A stretch of 64,000 nucleotides of DNA from Opitutus sp. (lineage in GTDB: Bacteria > Verrucomicrobiota > Verrucomicrobiia > Opitutales > Opitutaceae), in assembly GCA_024998815.1 (NCBI GenBank), contig JACEUQ010000002.1, positions 572,501-636,500 of the forward strand, written 5' to 3'. Both the position numbers and the translations under genes were made by a program. A model generated the notes under the pieces. The model ran no database searches. It was not told the DNA's origin and saw only the letters and a program-made list of their open reading frames with translations. Position 1 is the first letter of the stretch. Each line of letters begins with the position of its first letter. Positions 21,566 to 30,642 of the stretch are shown one piece after another.

Positions 21566-22698
21566 GCCCCCCAGCCCGCAACACCGCCACCCACCCGACC
21601 GCTCATTCCTCCTCCGCCCTGCCCCCGGCCGCGTCTCCACCCCAGTGTCACCTATTAGGTGACACTTCCCCTTCGCTTACCGCACCCGTGCTGGTCACTG
21701 GAGGCACCGGTTTTTTGGGGCGTCGACTGGTCGAACGCCTGCTGGCGCAGGGCCGCCCGGTGGTCGTTCTCGGGCGCACCCCCGCCCCCGACTTGGAGCG
21801 GCGCGGCGTGCGCTTCGTGCGCGCCAGCCTCGACGACGCGGCGGCGGTTAGCGCCGCCTGCCGGGGCATCGGCACGGTTTTTCACGTGGCCGCCAAAGTC
21901 GGCGTGTGGGGACGCTACGATGATTTTTTCCGCGCCAACGTGCTGGGCACCCGCGCCCTGCTCGCCGGCTGCCGTGAACACGGGGTGAAGCGCTTCGTGC
22001 ACACCAGCACCCCCAGCGTGGTCTTTAACGGCAAAAACCTCGCCGGCGCCGACGAATCGCTACCGCTCACCACCGCCTGCCCCAGCCCGTATCCATTAAC
22101 CAAAGCCATCGCCGAACGCGAAGTGTTGGCGGCCCACTCGCCCGGGCTGAGCACGGTGGCGCTGCGTCCGCACCTGATCTGGGGCGTAGGCGATCCCCAC
22201 CTGGTGCCGCGCATTCTGGCGCGCGCACGCGCAGGCCGGCTTCGCATCGTCGGCAACGGCCAAAACCGCATGGACATGGTCCACGTCGAAAACGCCGTCG
22301 ACGCCCACCTCGCCGCCGAATCCGCCCTCGCGGCGCAGTGTCACCTATTAGGTGACACTCGGGCCGCGGCGGCTGGAGGGAGGGCGTATTTTATTACCAA
22401 CGATGAGCCGGTGGTGCTGTGGGACTGGATCAACGGCTTGCTTAGCGCGCTTGGCGAGCCGCCCATCACGCGGTGCGTTTCGCTGGGGGCGGCGTCGGCG
22501 GTGGGGGCGTTATGCGAGGCGGCTTGGCGGGTGCTGCCTTTAAAGGGCGAACCCCCGATGACGCGCTTCATCGCCGCCGAATTGGCCAAAGACCACTGGT
22601 TTTCCATCGCGGCCGCGCGGCGCGACCTCGGTTATGTGCCGCGCATCAGCATGGCCGCCGGCACCGCCGAATTGGTGGCCGCGCTGAGAGCGCAATAG
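21562..22698 (+). CDS. oleD: OleD: 2-alkyl-3-ketoacid reductase, with two palindrome insertions
   Basis: A 378-residue extended SDR enzyme that reduces the beta-ketoacid made by OleA to the beta-hydroxyacid used by OleC. The Rossmann motif is VTGGTGFLGRRLVERL (about residues 45-60), the catalytic Tyr-Lys is YPLTKAIAE, and LRPHLIWGVGDPHLVPRI and NRMDMVHVENAVDAHL are typical of the 3-beta-HSD/OleD group. Two copies of a 23-bp palindrome are translated as CHLLGDT, at residues 29-35 in a disordered N-terminal tail and at 260-266 between SALAAQ and GGRAYFITND. The real translation start could therefore lie further in. The ATG overlaps the oleC stop, showing coupling. Confidence 0.92.
   Translation: MSPPARNTATHPTAHSSSALPPAASPPQCHLLGDTSPSLTAPVLVTGGTGFLGRRLVERLLAQGRPVVVLGRTPAPDLERRGVRFVRASLDDAAAVSAACRGIGTVFHVAAKVGVWGRYDDFFRANVLGTRALLAGCREHGVKRFVHTSTPSVVFNGKNLAGADESLPLTTACPSPYPLTKAIAEREVLAAHSPGLSTVALRPHLIWGVGDPHLVPRILARARAGRLRIVGNGQNRMDMVHVENAVDAHLAAESALAAQCHLLGDTRAAAAGGRAYFITNDEPVVLWDWINGLLSALGEPPITRCVSLGAASAVGALCEAAWRVLPLKGEPPMTRFIAAELAKDHWFSIAAARRDLGYVPRISMAAGTAELVAALRAQ
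21644..21666. repeat. 23-bp palindrome (CHLLGDT element) in oleD, copy 1
   Basis: Perfect 11-bp arms AGTGTCACCTA and TAGGTGACACT around a single T. Translated in frame as CHLLGDT. Confidence 0.95.
22337..22359. repeat. 23-bp palindrome (CHLLGDT element) in oleD, copy 2
   Basis: Identical to the copy at 21644 and in the same reading phase, again encoding CHLLGDT. Confidence 0.95.
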
Positions 22699-22731
22699 CA
22701 CTGACCCGACAGCCGCTAAAGGCTCCACAAG

Positions 22732-22783
22732 AGTTGCGCAGACTTCCAGTCTGCTCATTAAAAATGCAGGCTAGAAGCCTGCG
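22732..22783. repeat. GTAGCGCAGACTTCCAGTC-family inverted repeat after oleD
   Basis: AGTTGCGCAGACTTCCAGTC pairs with AGGCTAGAAGCCTGCGCCT across a short AT-rich loop. It is somewhat decayed compared with the copy at 33203. TGGAGTTTGGCC follows it and recurs near 22900 and, inverted, near 25269. Confidence 0.85.
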
Positions 22784-22827
22784 CCTGGAGTTTGGCCCCT
22801 GACTAGTCGAACGCAGATCAGCCGAAT

Positions 22828-22897
22828 CCTTGAGCTCACGCTCAAGGCCACATGATTCGCGAACACACTCCTTGTGCCCTTGAGCGTGAGCTCAAGG
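22828..22897. repeat. Paired GAGC hairpin element
   Basis: CCTTGAGCTCACGCTCAAGG and CCTTGAGCGTGAGCTCAAGG form the ends of a 70-bp inverted repeat; each arm is itself a hairpin with an 8-bp stem and a TCAC or GTGA loop. Same family as 25286, 45851, 50728 and 59747. Confidence 0.92.
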
Positions 22898-22972
22898 TCT
22901 GGAGTTTGGCCGTTTAGTAGAGTAGAGAGAGCCGCGCGTCGGTAACCCGTCAGCGCGACCCTCCCCCTCGTC

Positions 22973-23005
22973 AAACCGTGCAAGCGGTTTTCCCGCACAC
23001 GGCTT
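22973..23005 (-). ncRNA. Group II intron domain V
   Basis: On the minus strand, AAGCCGTGTGCGGGAAAACC followed by GCTTGCACGGTTT folds into the conserved catalytic hairpin, with an AGC-type catalytic triad near the 5' base and a GAAA loop. Confidence 0.85.
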
Positions 23006-23043
23006 ACCGAGTCCCCATTCTTTCGGTTTGGTTTCAGCGGAGT

Positions 23044-24786
23044 TCATTGCTTCCAAGCCGCCGTAAGCGGCCAGTGCCATAGTTTGTATTGACCATGCAA
23101 ACGGTCGTCGGTGAAGAACTCGAAGAGTCCGTGGGTGCGGCTATACTTTCGCCACAGCCACCGCCGCAACCGGTTGCGCACAAAAGCCTGCTGGTTACTA
23201 AACACGTGCGTGCTGTTGCCGTAATGAAACGCCGTCGCCCAACCGCGAGTGATTTGGTTGACCTTGCGGACCACCGCCACCGCCGGTTGGTTGCGCGTTC
23301 GCACATCTAGCTCCATCCGCACTTTGTCGCGTAACTTGGCCAGACTTTTCGCACTGGGTTCCACGTGCGGATACCTTCGTTTGCTCTTCATGCCTTGCCG
23401 CCATGCGACGGAAAAACCGAGGAACTCAAAGCCTTCCTTTCGTGTATCCACCAGTCGGGTTTTCTCTTCGTTGAGCTTTAACTTACGTGCCTCCAGCCAC
23501 CGTTTCAGTCGCGTTTGCAGCCCCGCCCCTTGACCCGGTTTGCACAGGATCAGGAGGTCGTCGGCGTAACGCACCATCGTCGGCTTTTGTTCGCACTTCT
23601 CATTCACCGCATGATCGAGGTCGTTGAGGTAGAGGTTCGCCAGCAGAGGCGATATAACTCCGCCTTGTGGCGTGCCACACCGGTTCGCGCTCACCTTGCG
23701 GCACCCCGTGTCCCGGTCCTCTTCCACGATGGGTGCGCGCAGCCACGTTTTTATTAAACGCAACACGCTCCCATCGCTCACCCGTTTGGCCACCAATTGC
23801 AGGAGTTCGCGGTGCGGGATCATATCGAAGTAGCTCGATAAATCCGCGTCCACCACCTCCACCTTTCCGCTCAGCATGGCTTCCTTGACCTTATCCATCG
23901 CCTGATGGGTCCGACGTTTCGGCCGGTAGGCGTAGGAATGGTCATGGAAGTCCGCCTCTAGGATTGGCTGCAACACGATCACCGCCGCGCTTTGCACCAC
24001 CCGGTCTTTCACCGTAGGGATGCCCAGCGCACGACGTTTGGTCCTGGCCTGATCCTTCCATATATAGACGCGCAGGACCGGACTGGGTCGGTAGGTTTTC
24101 GTTCGCATTTCCTCCGCCAGCGCAAGCAGCCATGCCGCCCGATAGGCTTCGTTCTTTGCGAGCGTTTCCACCTCGAACCCGTCCACTCCCGGCACGCCGT
24201 CATTGGCGATCACCTGATCGAGCGCATCCGACAGAATGTCCTGCCGATACAGCTCTCCATACAAACTATAGAACCGCCAATGCGGCTCCGCTTTTGCTTT
24301 CCGATATAGCACACGTTGCAGCTTCCGAACCTTCGGTGACGTTTTTATCCAGAGTTCATCACCCCAGCCATCGTCGGGTCCTTTGCCGCTCTGTGATGCG
24401 TGGGAACAAGTGCCCTCCCTTCGCTCCCCGGCGGTTTTAATGTCCGCTAGATCATCACTACTATGGAGGTCTCCGACTCCTGCCACGGCCCGTCCGGCCT
24501 TACGAGGTTTTGCCGCGCTTGTGCCGGTGGTTGAGGCATCGCAAGACGCCCCACCGCCGCAGGTCTCACCACTTAACCTAACGACCTTTCCCACCCCGCC
24601 GCCCCCGCTGACTCCGCCGACGTGTTGATCGGAAATCAACGATTTAGGTCCTACGTCTTTGCGAGACTGCCTTTTCCGATCCTTGCAGGCTTCACCGTTC
24701 AGGTAGCGGCTGGACTCGTCGGTTGTTTCGGTAACGGAGCTCATTGGATGGGGTTCACCTTCGTTGCGGCTGACTGGTTCGGGCAC
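23044..24786 (-). CDS. ltrA: Group II intron reverse transcriptase/maturase
   Basis: The frame covers 580 residues, but roughly the first 140 (Ser/Gly/Lys-rich, no domain) are probably intron RNA read as protein; the RT proper begins around LQRVLYRKAKAEPHWRFYSL. RT motifs are clear: GVPGVDGFEVE, RALGIPTVKDRVVQ, YAYRPKRRTHQA, DADLSSYFDMIPH, GTPQGGVISPLLANLYLND and the catalytic YADD (about residues 406-409), followed by LNEEKTRLVD and FLGF. The C-terminal maturase segment is present (NQITRGWATAFHYG). No HNH endonuclease follows, so mobility would rely on single-stranded or replication-linked targets. Motifs appear intact, so the element may be active. Confidence 0.92.
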   Translation of the reverse strand: MPEPVSRNEGEPHPMSSVTETTDESSRYLNGEACKDRKRQSRKDVGPKSLISDQHVGGVSGGGGVGKVVRLSGETCGGGASCDASTTGTSAAKPRKAGRAVAGVGDLHSSDDLADIKTAGERREGTCSHASQSGKGPDDGWGDELWIKTSPKVRKLQRVLYRKAKAEPHWRFYSLYGELYRQDILSDALDQVIANDGVPGVDGFEVETLAKNEAYRAAWLLALAEEMRTKTYRPSPVLRVYIWKDQARTKRRALGIPTVKDRVVQSAAVIVLQPILEADFHDHSYAYRPKRRTHQAMDKVKEAMLSGKVEVVDADLSSYFDMIPHRELLQLVAKRVSDGSVLRLIKTWLRAPIVEEDRDTGCRKVSANRCGTPQGGVISPLLANLYLNDLDHAVNEKCEQKPTMVRYADDLLILCKPGQGAGLQTRLKRWLEARKLKLNEEKTRLVDTRKEGFEFLGFSVAWRQGMKSKRRYPHVEPSAKSLAKLRDKVRMELDVRTRNQPAVAVVRKVNQITRGWATAFHYGNSTHVFSNQQAFVRNRLRRWLWRKYSRTHGLFEFFTDDRLHGQYKLWHWPLTAAWKQ

Positions 24787-24907
24787 ACGGTCGTGCTTTC
24801 CGGCGAGGCCTCGCGGCCTGCATCCGTGACCGGGCCCTTCGACCGCGAATCGTTAAATTCGGCCGAACAGACTTTCACTGTTATGGTTGTTAGTTTCATG
24901 GTCGCAC

Positions 24908-25084
24908 ACCCGAACTCCGAAGTTCAAACCAACCACAGATTACACAGATTACACAGATACAATCCCTTAGGAGGTAAACGGACTCAGCTTGATCCCTTTT
25001 TTTTCATCCTGTCTTCAAATTCAGTAACACTCTGTTATCTGTGCTCATCTGTGAATTCCGTGGTTAAAACTTCGGCGTTCGGGT
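24908..25084. repeat. Long inverted repeat (CCACAGATTACACAGAT family) at intron 5' junction
   Basis: The outer arms ACCCGAAC and GTTCGGGT are followed inward by CCGAAGTT/AACTTCGG, AACCACAG/CTGTGAATTCCGTGGTT, and CACAGATTACACAGAT opposed by ATCTGTGCTCATCTGTG. The outermost base pairs touch the intron boundary at 24907/24908. The right side is separated from the next repeat by about 200 bases (25085-25285) in which I see no gene. Confidence 0.85.
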
Positions 25085-25285
25085 TTAACTCGTGCCAAGA
25101 ACCATACAGGTGCTGCGCATCATGTATGGCGATCTGAGCTGATCACTCCGGAGAGTTTCGCAGACTTCGCAACAGCCACCCTCACGTCCACGAACGCATC
25201 GAAACCCATGCCGTTGCTACCTGCGGTACGCTTCTACCTTAGCTGGGGGGGGATCTCAACTCGTTTTGGGGCCAAACTCCAGCAG

Positions 25286-25373
25286 CCTTGAACTCACGTT
25301 CAAGGCCACCCCACTTAAGGAAACACTCCCCCGTGAGAACACACTCCCGGTGGCCTTGAGCGTGAGCTCAAGG
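25286..25373. repeat. Paired GAGC hairpin element
   Basis: CCTTGAACTCACGTTCAAGG and CCTTGAGCGTGAGCTCAAGG bound an 88-bp inverted repeat between the intron and a convergent membrane-protein gene. The left hairpin has compensatory changes (GAAC/GTTC instead of GAGC/GCTC) that keep the stem paired. Confidence 0.9.
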
Positions 25374-25420
25374 TGTTTCCCCAAAGACATCCGCTGCCCC
25401 ACGAACCGATTTCATTAAGC

Positions 25421-26638
25421 TTAACTTGAACGCGAATTCATAGGGTGAGCCGCTAGAGTTGCGTTCACCACCGGCAGGTCAGCCACCGCGCCAGCCCGCG
25501 CCTCGCGCTGCGCCGGCACCCACAGCAGCCCCGCCACCGCCAGCAGCAACGGCCGCCGCAGCCGCCGGCCCCTGTGCCGGATCGTCAGCAGACCCGTCAC
25601 CACGGCGCACGCGGCGAGCACAAAGCCCACCGGCAAGCGGTTAAGCTCCTGAGCCATGCCGATGCCCAAGGCTGACCCCAGCCCGCCTGCGATGGTCAGC
25701 AGCACCGCGACCAGCCACGCCCGCCCGCCTCGCGCCGCATAATACACCAACGCCACCGCACAGGCCGAAACGCCCGCTGTATAGAGCACCTCCACACCCA
25801 CGAACGGGCGCATCCGTTCGTCGAGCAGCAGGCACGACCCGGCCAGCGCCGCCCAGCCCGCCAGCACCACCCGCCCAAACCGCCCCCGATCCATCCACAC
25901 CCCCGCGCCCACCGCCACCGCGAGGTGGATCGTCGCGTTGAGCAACAGGCGCAGGCTCCCGCCCCAGGTTTCCGCCCGCAGTACCGGCGTATGCTGGATC
26001 ACGTAAAAAGCCGCCGATTCCATCCACACCAGCGCCAAAAAAATCCCGACCCAAGCGGCCATGCGCACCGGCCTGAAATCATCGTTATGGGAAACCTCCG
26101 CCTCGCCCATTCGCACCCATCGAATCGCCACGGCGGCTACGGCCATTAACACGATCGCCATTCCCGCCTGAACGAGCGGCGCGGCGCTGTGCACTCCTGG
26201 CAGGTTACACGCCGCATAGGCCAGCCCCGTGCCTACGCCCACCGCGCGCCCGAGGTGCTGCATGCCAGCCGCCGCACGCAGGCCCGCGACCAGTGTCACC
26301 GTCAGCCAGCCCACCGACAATCCGACGGCGGCCGCCGCAACCGGCGAAGCGTCCACGCACCCCGCCACCGCCGCGAGCACGCAAGCCATCGCTCCCCCGC
26401 GCAACGCCGTCTGGCACGTCACCAAGCGGAACCGCCACGCCGCCAGACCACTGCCAGCCACCCCGGCCAGCCCCAGCGCGATCATCGACACCTGTAGTTG
26501 ATCGGCCCCGACATGGGCCCGCAGAAGCTCCCAAAAAGCGAACTGCGCAAAAATCAAAAAGTAGCCGCAGGTGCCGGCTATGAGCGTAACGACGGCCCAG
26601 AATTCGCGGCGGCTGGGGATGGGGTTTGCCTCAGACAT
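25421..26638 (-). CDS. Multispanning membrane protein, MFS-transporter-like
   Basis: A 405-residue protein with about twelve hydrophobic segments arranged in two sets of six around a charged central loop (RWVRMGEAEVSHNDDF), as in major facilitator transporters. The N terminus is short and cytoplasmic. No substrate signature could be read, and the canonical loop 2-3 motif GxLaDrxGrk is not present, so membership of the MFS is by shape. The C-terminal segment after the last span (PAQREARAGAVADLPVVNATLAAHP) is unusual. It is transcribed alone, convergent with the ole genes. A role in export or uptake cannot be assigned. Confidence 0.75.
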   Translation of the reverse strand: MSEANPIPSRREFWAVVTLIAGTCGYFLIFAQFAFWELLRAHVGADQLQVSMIALGLAGVAGSGLAAWRFRLVTCQTALRGGAMACVLAAVAGCVDASPVAAAAVGLSVGWLTVTLVAGLRAAAGMQHLGRAVGVGTGLAYAACNLPGVHSAAPLVQAGMAIVLMAVAAVAIRWVRMGEAEVSHNDDFRPVRMAAWVGIFLALVWMESAAFYVIQHTPVLRAETWGGSLRLLLNATIHLAVAVGAGVWMDRGRFGRVVLAGWAALAGSCLLLDERMRPFVGVEVLYTAGVSACAVALVYYAARGGRAWLVAVLLTIAGGLGSALGIGMAQELNRLPVGFVLAACAVVTGLLTIRHRGRRLRRPLLLAVAGLLWVPAQREARAGAVADLPVVNATLAAHPMNSRSS

Positions 26639-26971
26639 CGCCCCGGCCTCCCTGGTGCGTCAACCGATGCGTCGCCCCAACCTGAGGTGGGCGGGTCCGT
26701 GTTAACGTAAAACAAATCATGCGCCTTCTTAATACGCCGCCAGCGCTCGAGGCAACGCTCATGACCAGCCCCGTGCGTGCGACCTCGGGAGCCAGTTAAC
26801 CGCTGTGGGGTCTAAAGCGTTCACGTTCTCGAAAGTCCACTCGTGCGCCCACTCGTCATTCCGCTCGTCCCCCGCCAACGCTCGTTGTGCTCGTCTCGAT
26901 CATGTTTTCGTTTCCTCGGCCTCGCCTAGGGTGGCGCTCTCTGCTTCATCACTCCCGTTAAACTATTCTCC
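26639..26971. other. Gene-free stretch
   Basis: 333 bases between divergent genes (membrane protein at 25421-26638 and the DUF748 gene). It presumably holds both promoters. I see no gene, RNA or repeat family in it; the part near 26810-26930 is rich in CTCGT runs. Confidence 0.4.
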
Positions 26972-29900
26972 ATGTCCTTGCCCAAGCCTGCCTCCGCCAT
27001 CGTTTCCGCCAAAAAATCGCGCCTACGCCCCCGCCTGCGCCGCGCAGCGATCGCACTTGGCGTGGTGATCGGCCTCGTGTTGTTCACCTTTTTCGGCCTG
27101 CCGCCCATCATCCGCGCCCAGGCCGTCAAACACCTCTCCGCCGCGCTCCACCGCGAAGTCACCATCGAGCGCATTCGCCTCAATCCCTTCACCCTCTCGG
27201 TTGCCGTCGAGGGCTTGCAGATAAAGGACCGCGACGGCGCGCCGTTTACCGCATGGAAACGCCTGTTCGTTGATTTCGACGGCTTTTCGCTCTTCGGCAG
27301 CGAGTGGCATTTTGAGGAAATCACCCTCGACGGTTTCTCTCAGCGCGTGGCCATCGCCAAGGACGGTTCATTCAACTTTGCCGACCTGATCCCGCCCGCA
27401 GCCGAACCCGTTGCCGCCGCACCCGCCGCCGCCACCAAACCGCCCCGCCCCCTGCGTATCAGCCAACTCAACGTGTCGGCCGCCGCTTTGGCGTTCACCG
27501 ATGCCAGCCGCGCCCGCCCCTTCGCAACCGCAGTCGGCCCGCTCAGTTTCACCCTGCAAAACTTCGTCACCGCCGGTCACCCCAAGGCCCCGTATGCGTT
27601 TAGCGCTTCCACCGAAGCCGGCGAAACCTTCGCCTGGAAAGGCACCCTCTCCATCGACCCCGTGCGCTCCACCGGCGAGTTCAGCGTCGGCCAGCTTTCC
27701 CTCAAAAAATACGCACCCTACTACGCCGAACTCATCAATGCCGATCTGCTCGACGGCGTGCTCGATGTCAGCGGCCGCTACGTTTTCGATCTGACCGAAG
27801 GCGCGCGCCAACTCGCACTCTCCAAGGGCGCCATAAAACTCTCGCGCTTCCAACTCGCAGCGCGCGGGGCAACCACGCCGCTCATCGATCTGCCCTCGTT
27901 TGCCATCGAGGGGCTCAACGCCGATGGCCTCAAGCCGTCCGCCACCATCGCCCGCATCGCTCTCATTGGCGGCCATATCGCCGTGGTGCGCGAAACCAAC
28001 GGCTCCATTAACTTGCTCAACCTGCTCGCCGCTTCCGCGCCCCTTCCCGCTGCAACGACGACCACTCCTGCCGCAGCCACAGCCTCCATTCCCGCCACGC
28101 CCACAGCGCTGCCCGACGTCAAACTCGGCGAGTTATCCCTCTCCGGCATGGCCATCGATATCGAAGACCGCATTCCGTCCTCCCCCGCCAAAAACGGCCT
28201 CAGCCGACTCGATATCTCGGTTAAAAACTTCTCGTTGTCCGAGGCCGCAGCACCCGTTCAGGTAAAATTCTCCGCGCTCACCGTGCAGGGCGGGGTGATC
28301 GACGTCGCAGGTTCGGCGGTGCGCGAACCGCTGGCCGCCGACCTCGCTCTAAAAATCACCGCGCTGCCCCTTGCTGCGGCCACGCCCTATATCGAGCCGA
28401 TGCTCAACTTACGTATCGCCGGCGGCACACTCTCCGTCGAGGGCAATGCCCGTCTCAACGGCACCGTCGCCACGTTCAAGGGCGATGTGGCGGTGGACAA
28501 ATTCGCCACCGTCGATGGTGCGCAGGGCGAGGACTTCGTCACCTTTAACCAGTTCGCCATTCTGGGGATCGACGCCACGTCGTCGCCGCTCGCCGCCCAC
28601 ATCCGCGAAATTTTACTCGATACCCCCTCCGCCCGTTTGGTGATCAACGCCGACAAAACCACCAACCTCGCCAGTATCCTGCGCCGCGAAACCGCCCCGG
28701 CCTCCGCACCCGATGCGGTGCCCGCCGCGACTCAACCTGGGGTCGCCGTATCGCCTACCGCCGCAGCGCCAACTACGCCGCACGCCGCGCCGACCACCGC
28801 CACCCCGGCCGAGGCCGGCCCGGTCTGGTCGCTCGCCAAGTTCACCTTGAAAAACGGCTCGGTCACCGTGGCCGATCGCTCGATCAAGCCCTCGGCCCGC
28901 CTCTCGCTCGACCATTTCTCCGGCACCATCTCCGGACTGTCTTCGGTCGACCTTCAACGTGCCGACGTCGACATCCGCGGTCAGATCAACAACACCGGCT
29001 CGGTCGCCTTCACCGGAAAACTTGACGCCAAGGCGGCCACGCTCGCCCCCGGCGCGCTGACCGAATTGTTCATCGACGTGAAGCACGTCGACCTGTCGCC
29101 GATTTCCCCCTACGTCGGCACCTATGCTGGTTACGAGTTGGCGCGCAGCGGACTGACCGTCGACGTGAAGGCCCGCCTGACCCAGCGTACGATCACCAGC
29201 AGCAACGTGGTCACGCTTAACCAGTTCACCTTTGGCCCGGCGACGCAAAGCCCGGAGGCAACCAGCCTGCCTGTGCGCCTCGGCGTGGCGCTGCTCAAGG
29301 ACATCGACGGCAACATCATTATCGATCTGCCGATCCAGGGCAGCCTCGACGACCCCGAGTTCAAAATCGGCCGCGTGGTGCTGCGTGTGATCGTGAACCT
29401 CCTGATGAAAGCGGCGACCTCACCGTTCTCGCTTATCGGAGCGGCGTTCGGCGGCGGCGGCGACGAATTGGCCTATCAGGATTTTTCTCCGGGTGCCGCC
29501 CTGCCGCTCGAAGCCGAGCTCAAGAAAACCGACACGCTGCGCAAGGCCCTCAAAGGACGTCCCGCGCTCAACCTTGATATCACCGGCAGCTACGACGCCA
29601 CCGCCGACCTCGCGGCCGTTCGCGAACAGCGGCTCAACCAACAGGTGCGTTTTCGTCTCTGGGAGGAGTTGCGCGTCAAAAACCCGCAAACTCCGCCGCC
29701 CGCCGAAATCGTGGTTTCGCCGGAAGATGAAGCGCGGATCATCGGCCTGTTCCTCACTGAACGCGCCGCCACGACGCCCCAGCTCGCCGCAACCGCGACC
29801 CCGGCAACAGAAATTCCCGCCGTAAAATCGCCGGTGCCCGTCAAGGCGAAGGCCGCCCGTGTGGTTCCCTATGATCGAGACCAAGCCAGGGTGCGCAAAC

Positions 29901-30178
29901 CCAGTCCCACCCCCGTCAAAACGATCGTGCTCGCTCCATCCACAGGGGCCGCCACCGCACCGGGGGCAACCGCTGCACCGACCCTGGCCGAGGCACGCCT
30001 TGCGCTCGCCGCCGCCATTCCGGTGTCCGACGACGACCTGCGCCAACTCGCCGAAAGCCGCGCGCAACAGGTCCGCGACGCCCTTTTAGTTGGAGGCGAG
30101 ATCGACGCCGGCCGCCTGTTCCTGAGCCCGCCCGCCCCCGAAGGCAAAGGCGCGAAGGTGTTCCTGCAACTGCGGTAA
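26972..30178 (+). CDS. DUF748 (AsmA-like) envelope protein
   Basis: A 1068-residue protein with a basic N terminus, a single membrane anchor (residues about 28-50) and a long, repetitive beta-rich periplasmic body. The start of the body, HREVTIERIRLNPFTLSVAVEGLQI, is characteristic of DUF748 proteins, relatives of AsmA/TamB-type lipid-transport bridges. The FTLKNGSVTVADRSIKPSARL and QGSLDDPEFKIGRVVLRVIV segments are also typical. Ala/Pro/Thr-rich linkers occur near residues 350-370 and 585-615, and the C-terminal 200 residues are less conserved. The likely location is inner membrane facing the periplasm, with an inferred role in outer-membrane lipid homeostasis. It appears to be a single-gene unit. 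Confidence 0.9.
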   Translation: MSLPKPASAIVSAKKSRLRPRLRRAAIALGVVIGLVLFTFFGLPPIIRAQAVKHLSAALHREVTIERIRLNPFTLSVAVEGLQIKDRDGAPFTAWKRLFVDFDGFSLFGSEWHFEEITLDGFSQRVAIAKDGSFNFADLIPPAAEPVAAAPAAATKPPRPLRISQLNVSAAALAFTDASRARPFATAVGPLSFTLQNFVTAGHPKAPYAFSASTEAGETFAWKGTLSIDPVRSTGEFSVGQLSLKKYAPYYAELINADLLDGVLDVSGRYVFDLTEGARQLALSKGAIKLSRFQLAARGATTPLIDLPSFAIEGLNADGLKPSATIARIALIGGHIAVVRETNGSINLLNLLAASAPLPAATTTTPAAATASIPATPTALPDVKLGELSLSGMAIDIEDRIPSSPAKNGLSRLDISVKNFSLSEAAAPVQVKFSALTVQGGVIDVAGSAVREPLAADLALKITALPLAAATPYIEPMLNLRIAGGTLSVEGNARLNGTVATFKGDVAVDKFATVDGAQGEDFVTFNQFAILGIDATSSPLAAHIREILLDTPSARLVINADKTTNLASILRRETAPASAPDAVPAATQPGVAVSPTAAAPTTPHAAPTTATPAEAGPVWSLAKFTLKNGSVTVADRSIKPSARLSLDHFSGTISGLSSVDLQRADVDIRGQINNTGSVAFTGKLDAKAATLAPGALTELFIDVKHVDLSPISPYVGTYAGYELARSGLTVDVKARLTQRTITSSNVVTLNQFTFGPATQSPEATSLPVRLGVALLKDIDGNIIIDLPIQGSLDDPEFKIGRVVLRVIVNLLMKAATSPFSLIGAAFGGGGDELAYQDFSPGAALPLEAELKKTDTLRKALKGRPALNLDITGSYDATADLAAVREQRLNQQVRFRLWEELRVKNPQTPPPAEIVVSPEDEARIIGLFLTERAATTPQLAATATPATEIPAVKSPVPVKAKAARVVPYDRDQARVRKPSPTPVKTIVLAPSTGAATAPGATAAPTLAEARLALAAAIPVSDDDLRQLAESRAQQVRDALLVGGEIDAGRLFLSPPAPEGKGAKVFLQLR

Positions 30179-30210
30179 CCCGGATCAACGTCCAACCCAC
30201 CGCAGTTGAC

Positions 30211-30335
30211 CTTCGTCATTGGACCCTCGTCATTGGACCCTCGTCATTGGACCTTCGTCATTGGTCATTGAACCTTGGACATTGGTCATTGGTCATTGGT
30301 CATTGGTCATTGGTCATTGGTCATTGGACATTGAC
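30211..30335. repeat. CATTGGTCATTGG short tandem repeat tract
   Basis: Repeats of CGTCATTGGACC are followed by GTCATTGGTCATTGGTCATT units over about 120 bases, then a CTCCTCC run. It lies immediately upstream of the YkgJ-like gene, so it may overlap its promoter. Confidence 0.9.
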
Positions 30336-30367
30336 CGTCCTCCTCCTCCTCCGACTCCTTCTCCTTC

Positions 30368-30622
30368 ATGAACTGCCGAGCCGAGTGCGGGGCGTGTTGT
30401 ATAGCGCCGTCGATCACCTCGCCGATCCCCGGCATGCCGAACGGGAAAAAGGCCGGTGAGCGGTGCGTGCAGTTATTGCCCGACCTGCGGTGCGCGATCT
30501 TTGGCAAACCGGAGCGCCCCGCCTTTTGCGCCAGCCTGCGACCGTCGCAGGAGATGTGCGGCGCCAGCACGGCAGAGGCGTTCGCCGGGTTAACCGCGCT
30601 CGAACTCGCCACGCGGCCCTGA
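30368..30622 (+). CDS. YkgJ-family cysteine cluster protein
   Basis: An 84-residue protein that begins MNCRAECGACCIAPSITSPI and continues PGMPNGKKAGERCVQL, CAIFGKPERPAFCASL and EMCG. The spacing of its cysteines (CxxxCGxCC, C, C, C, C) matches the small YkgJ/YeiW family (UPF0153), thought to bind a metal, zinc or an iron-sulfur cluster. Function is unknown. Length fits the short YeiW-like members. It ends 20 bases before the zeta-toxin-like gene on the same strand, so the two are probably cotranscribed. Confidence 0.88.
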   Translation: MNCRAECGACCIAPSITSPIPGMPNGKKAGERCVQLLPDLRCAIFGKPERPAFCASLRPSQEMCGASTAEAFAGLTALELATRP

Positions 30623-30642
30623 GGCCGGTTACCTTTACCGAC

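Larger units (their letters stand above)
22917..24907 (-). mobile_element. Group II intron with encoded reverse transcriptase
   Basis: The minus strand begins at 24907 with GTGCGACC, the usual group II 5' end, and ends near 22917 with a domain VI-like stem and CTCTACTCTAC. Domain V is recognisable at 22973-23005. An RT-maturase reading frame lies in domain IV. The total is about 1.99 kb, normal for a bacterial group II intron. The 5' boundary directly abuts the base of a long inverted repeat (24908-25084), the sort of hairpin-adjacent site preferred by group IIC introns. The exact 3' end is uncertain by a few bases. It lies between convergent genes and interrupts no recognised gene. Confidence 0.88.

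Noticed and set aside
23044-24786. Retron or diversity-generating reverse transcriptase
   Set aside because: A maturase segment, a canonical domain V and a GTGCGAC 5' end show a group II intron.
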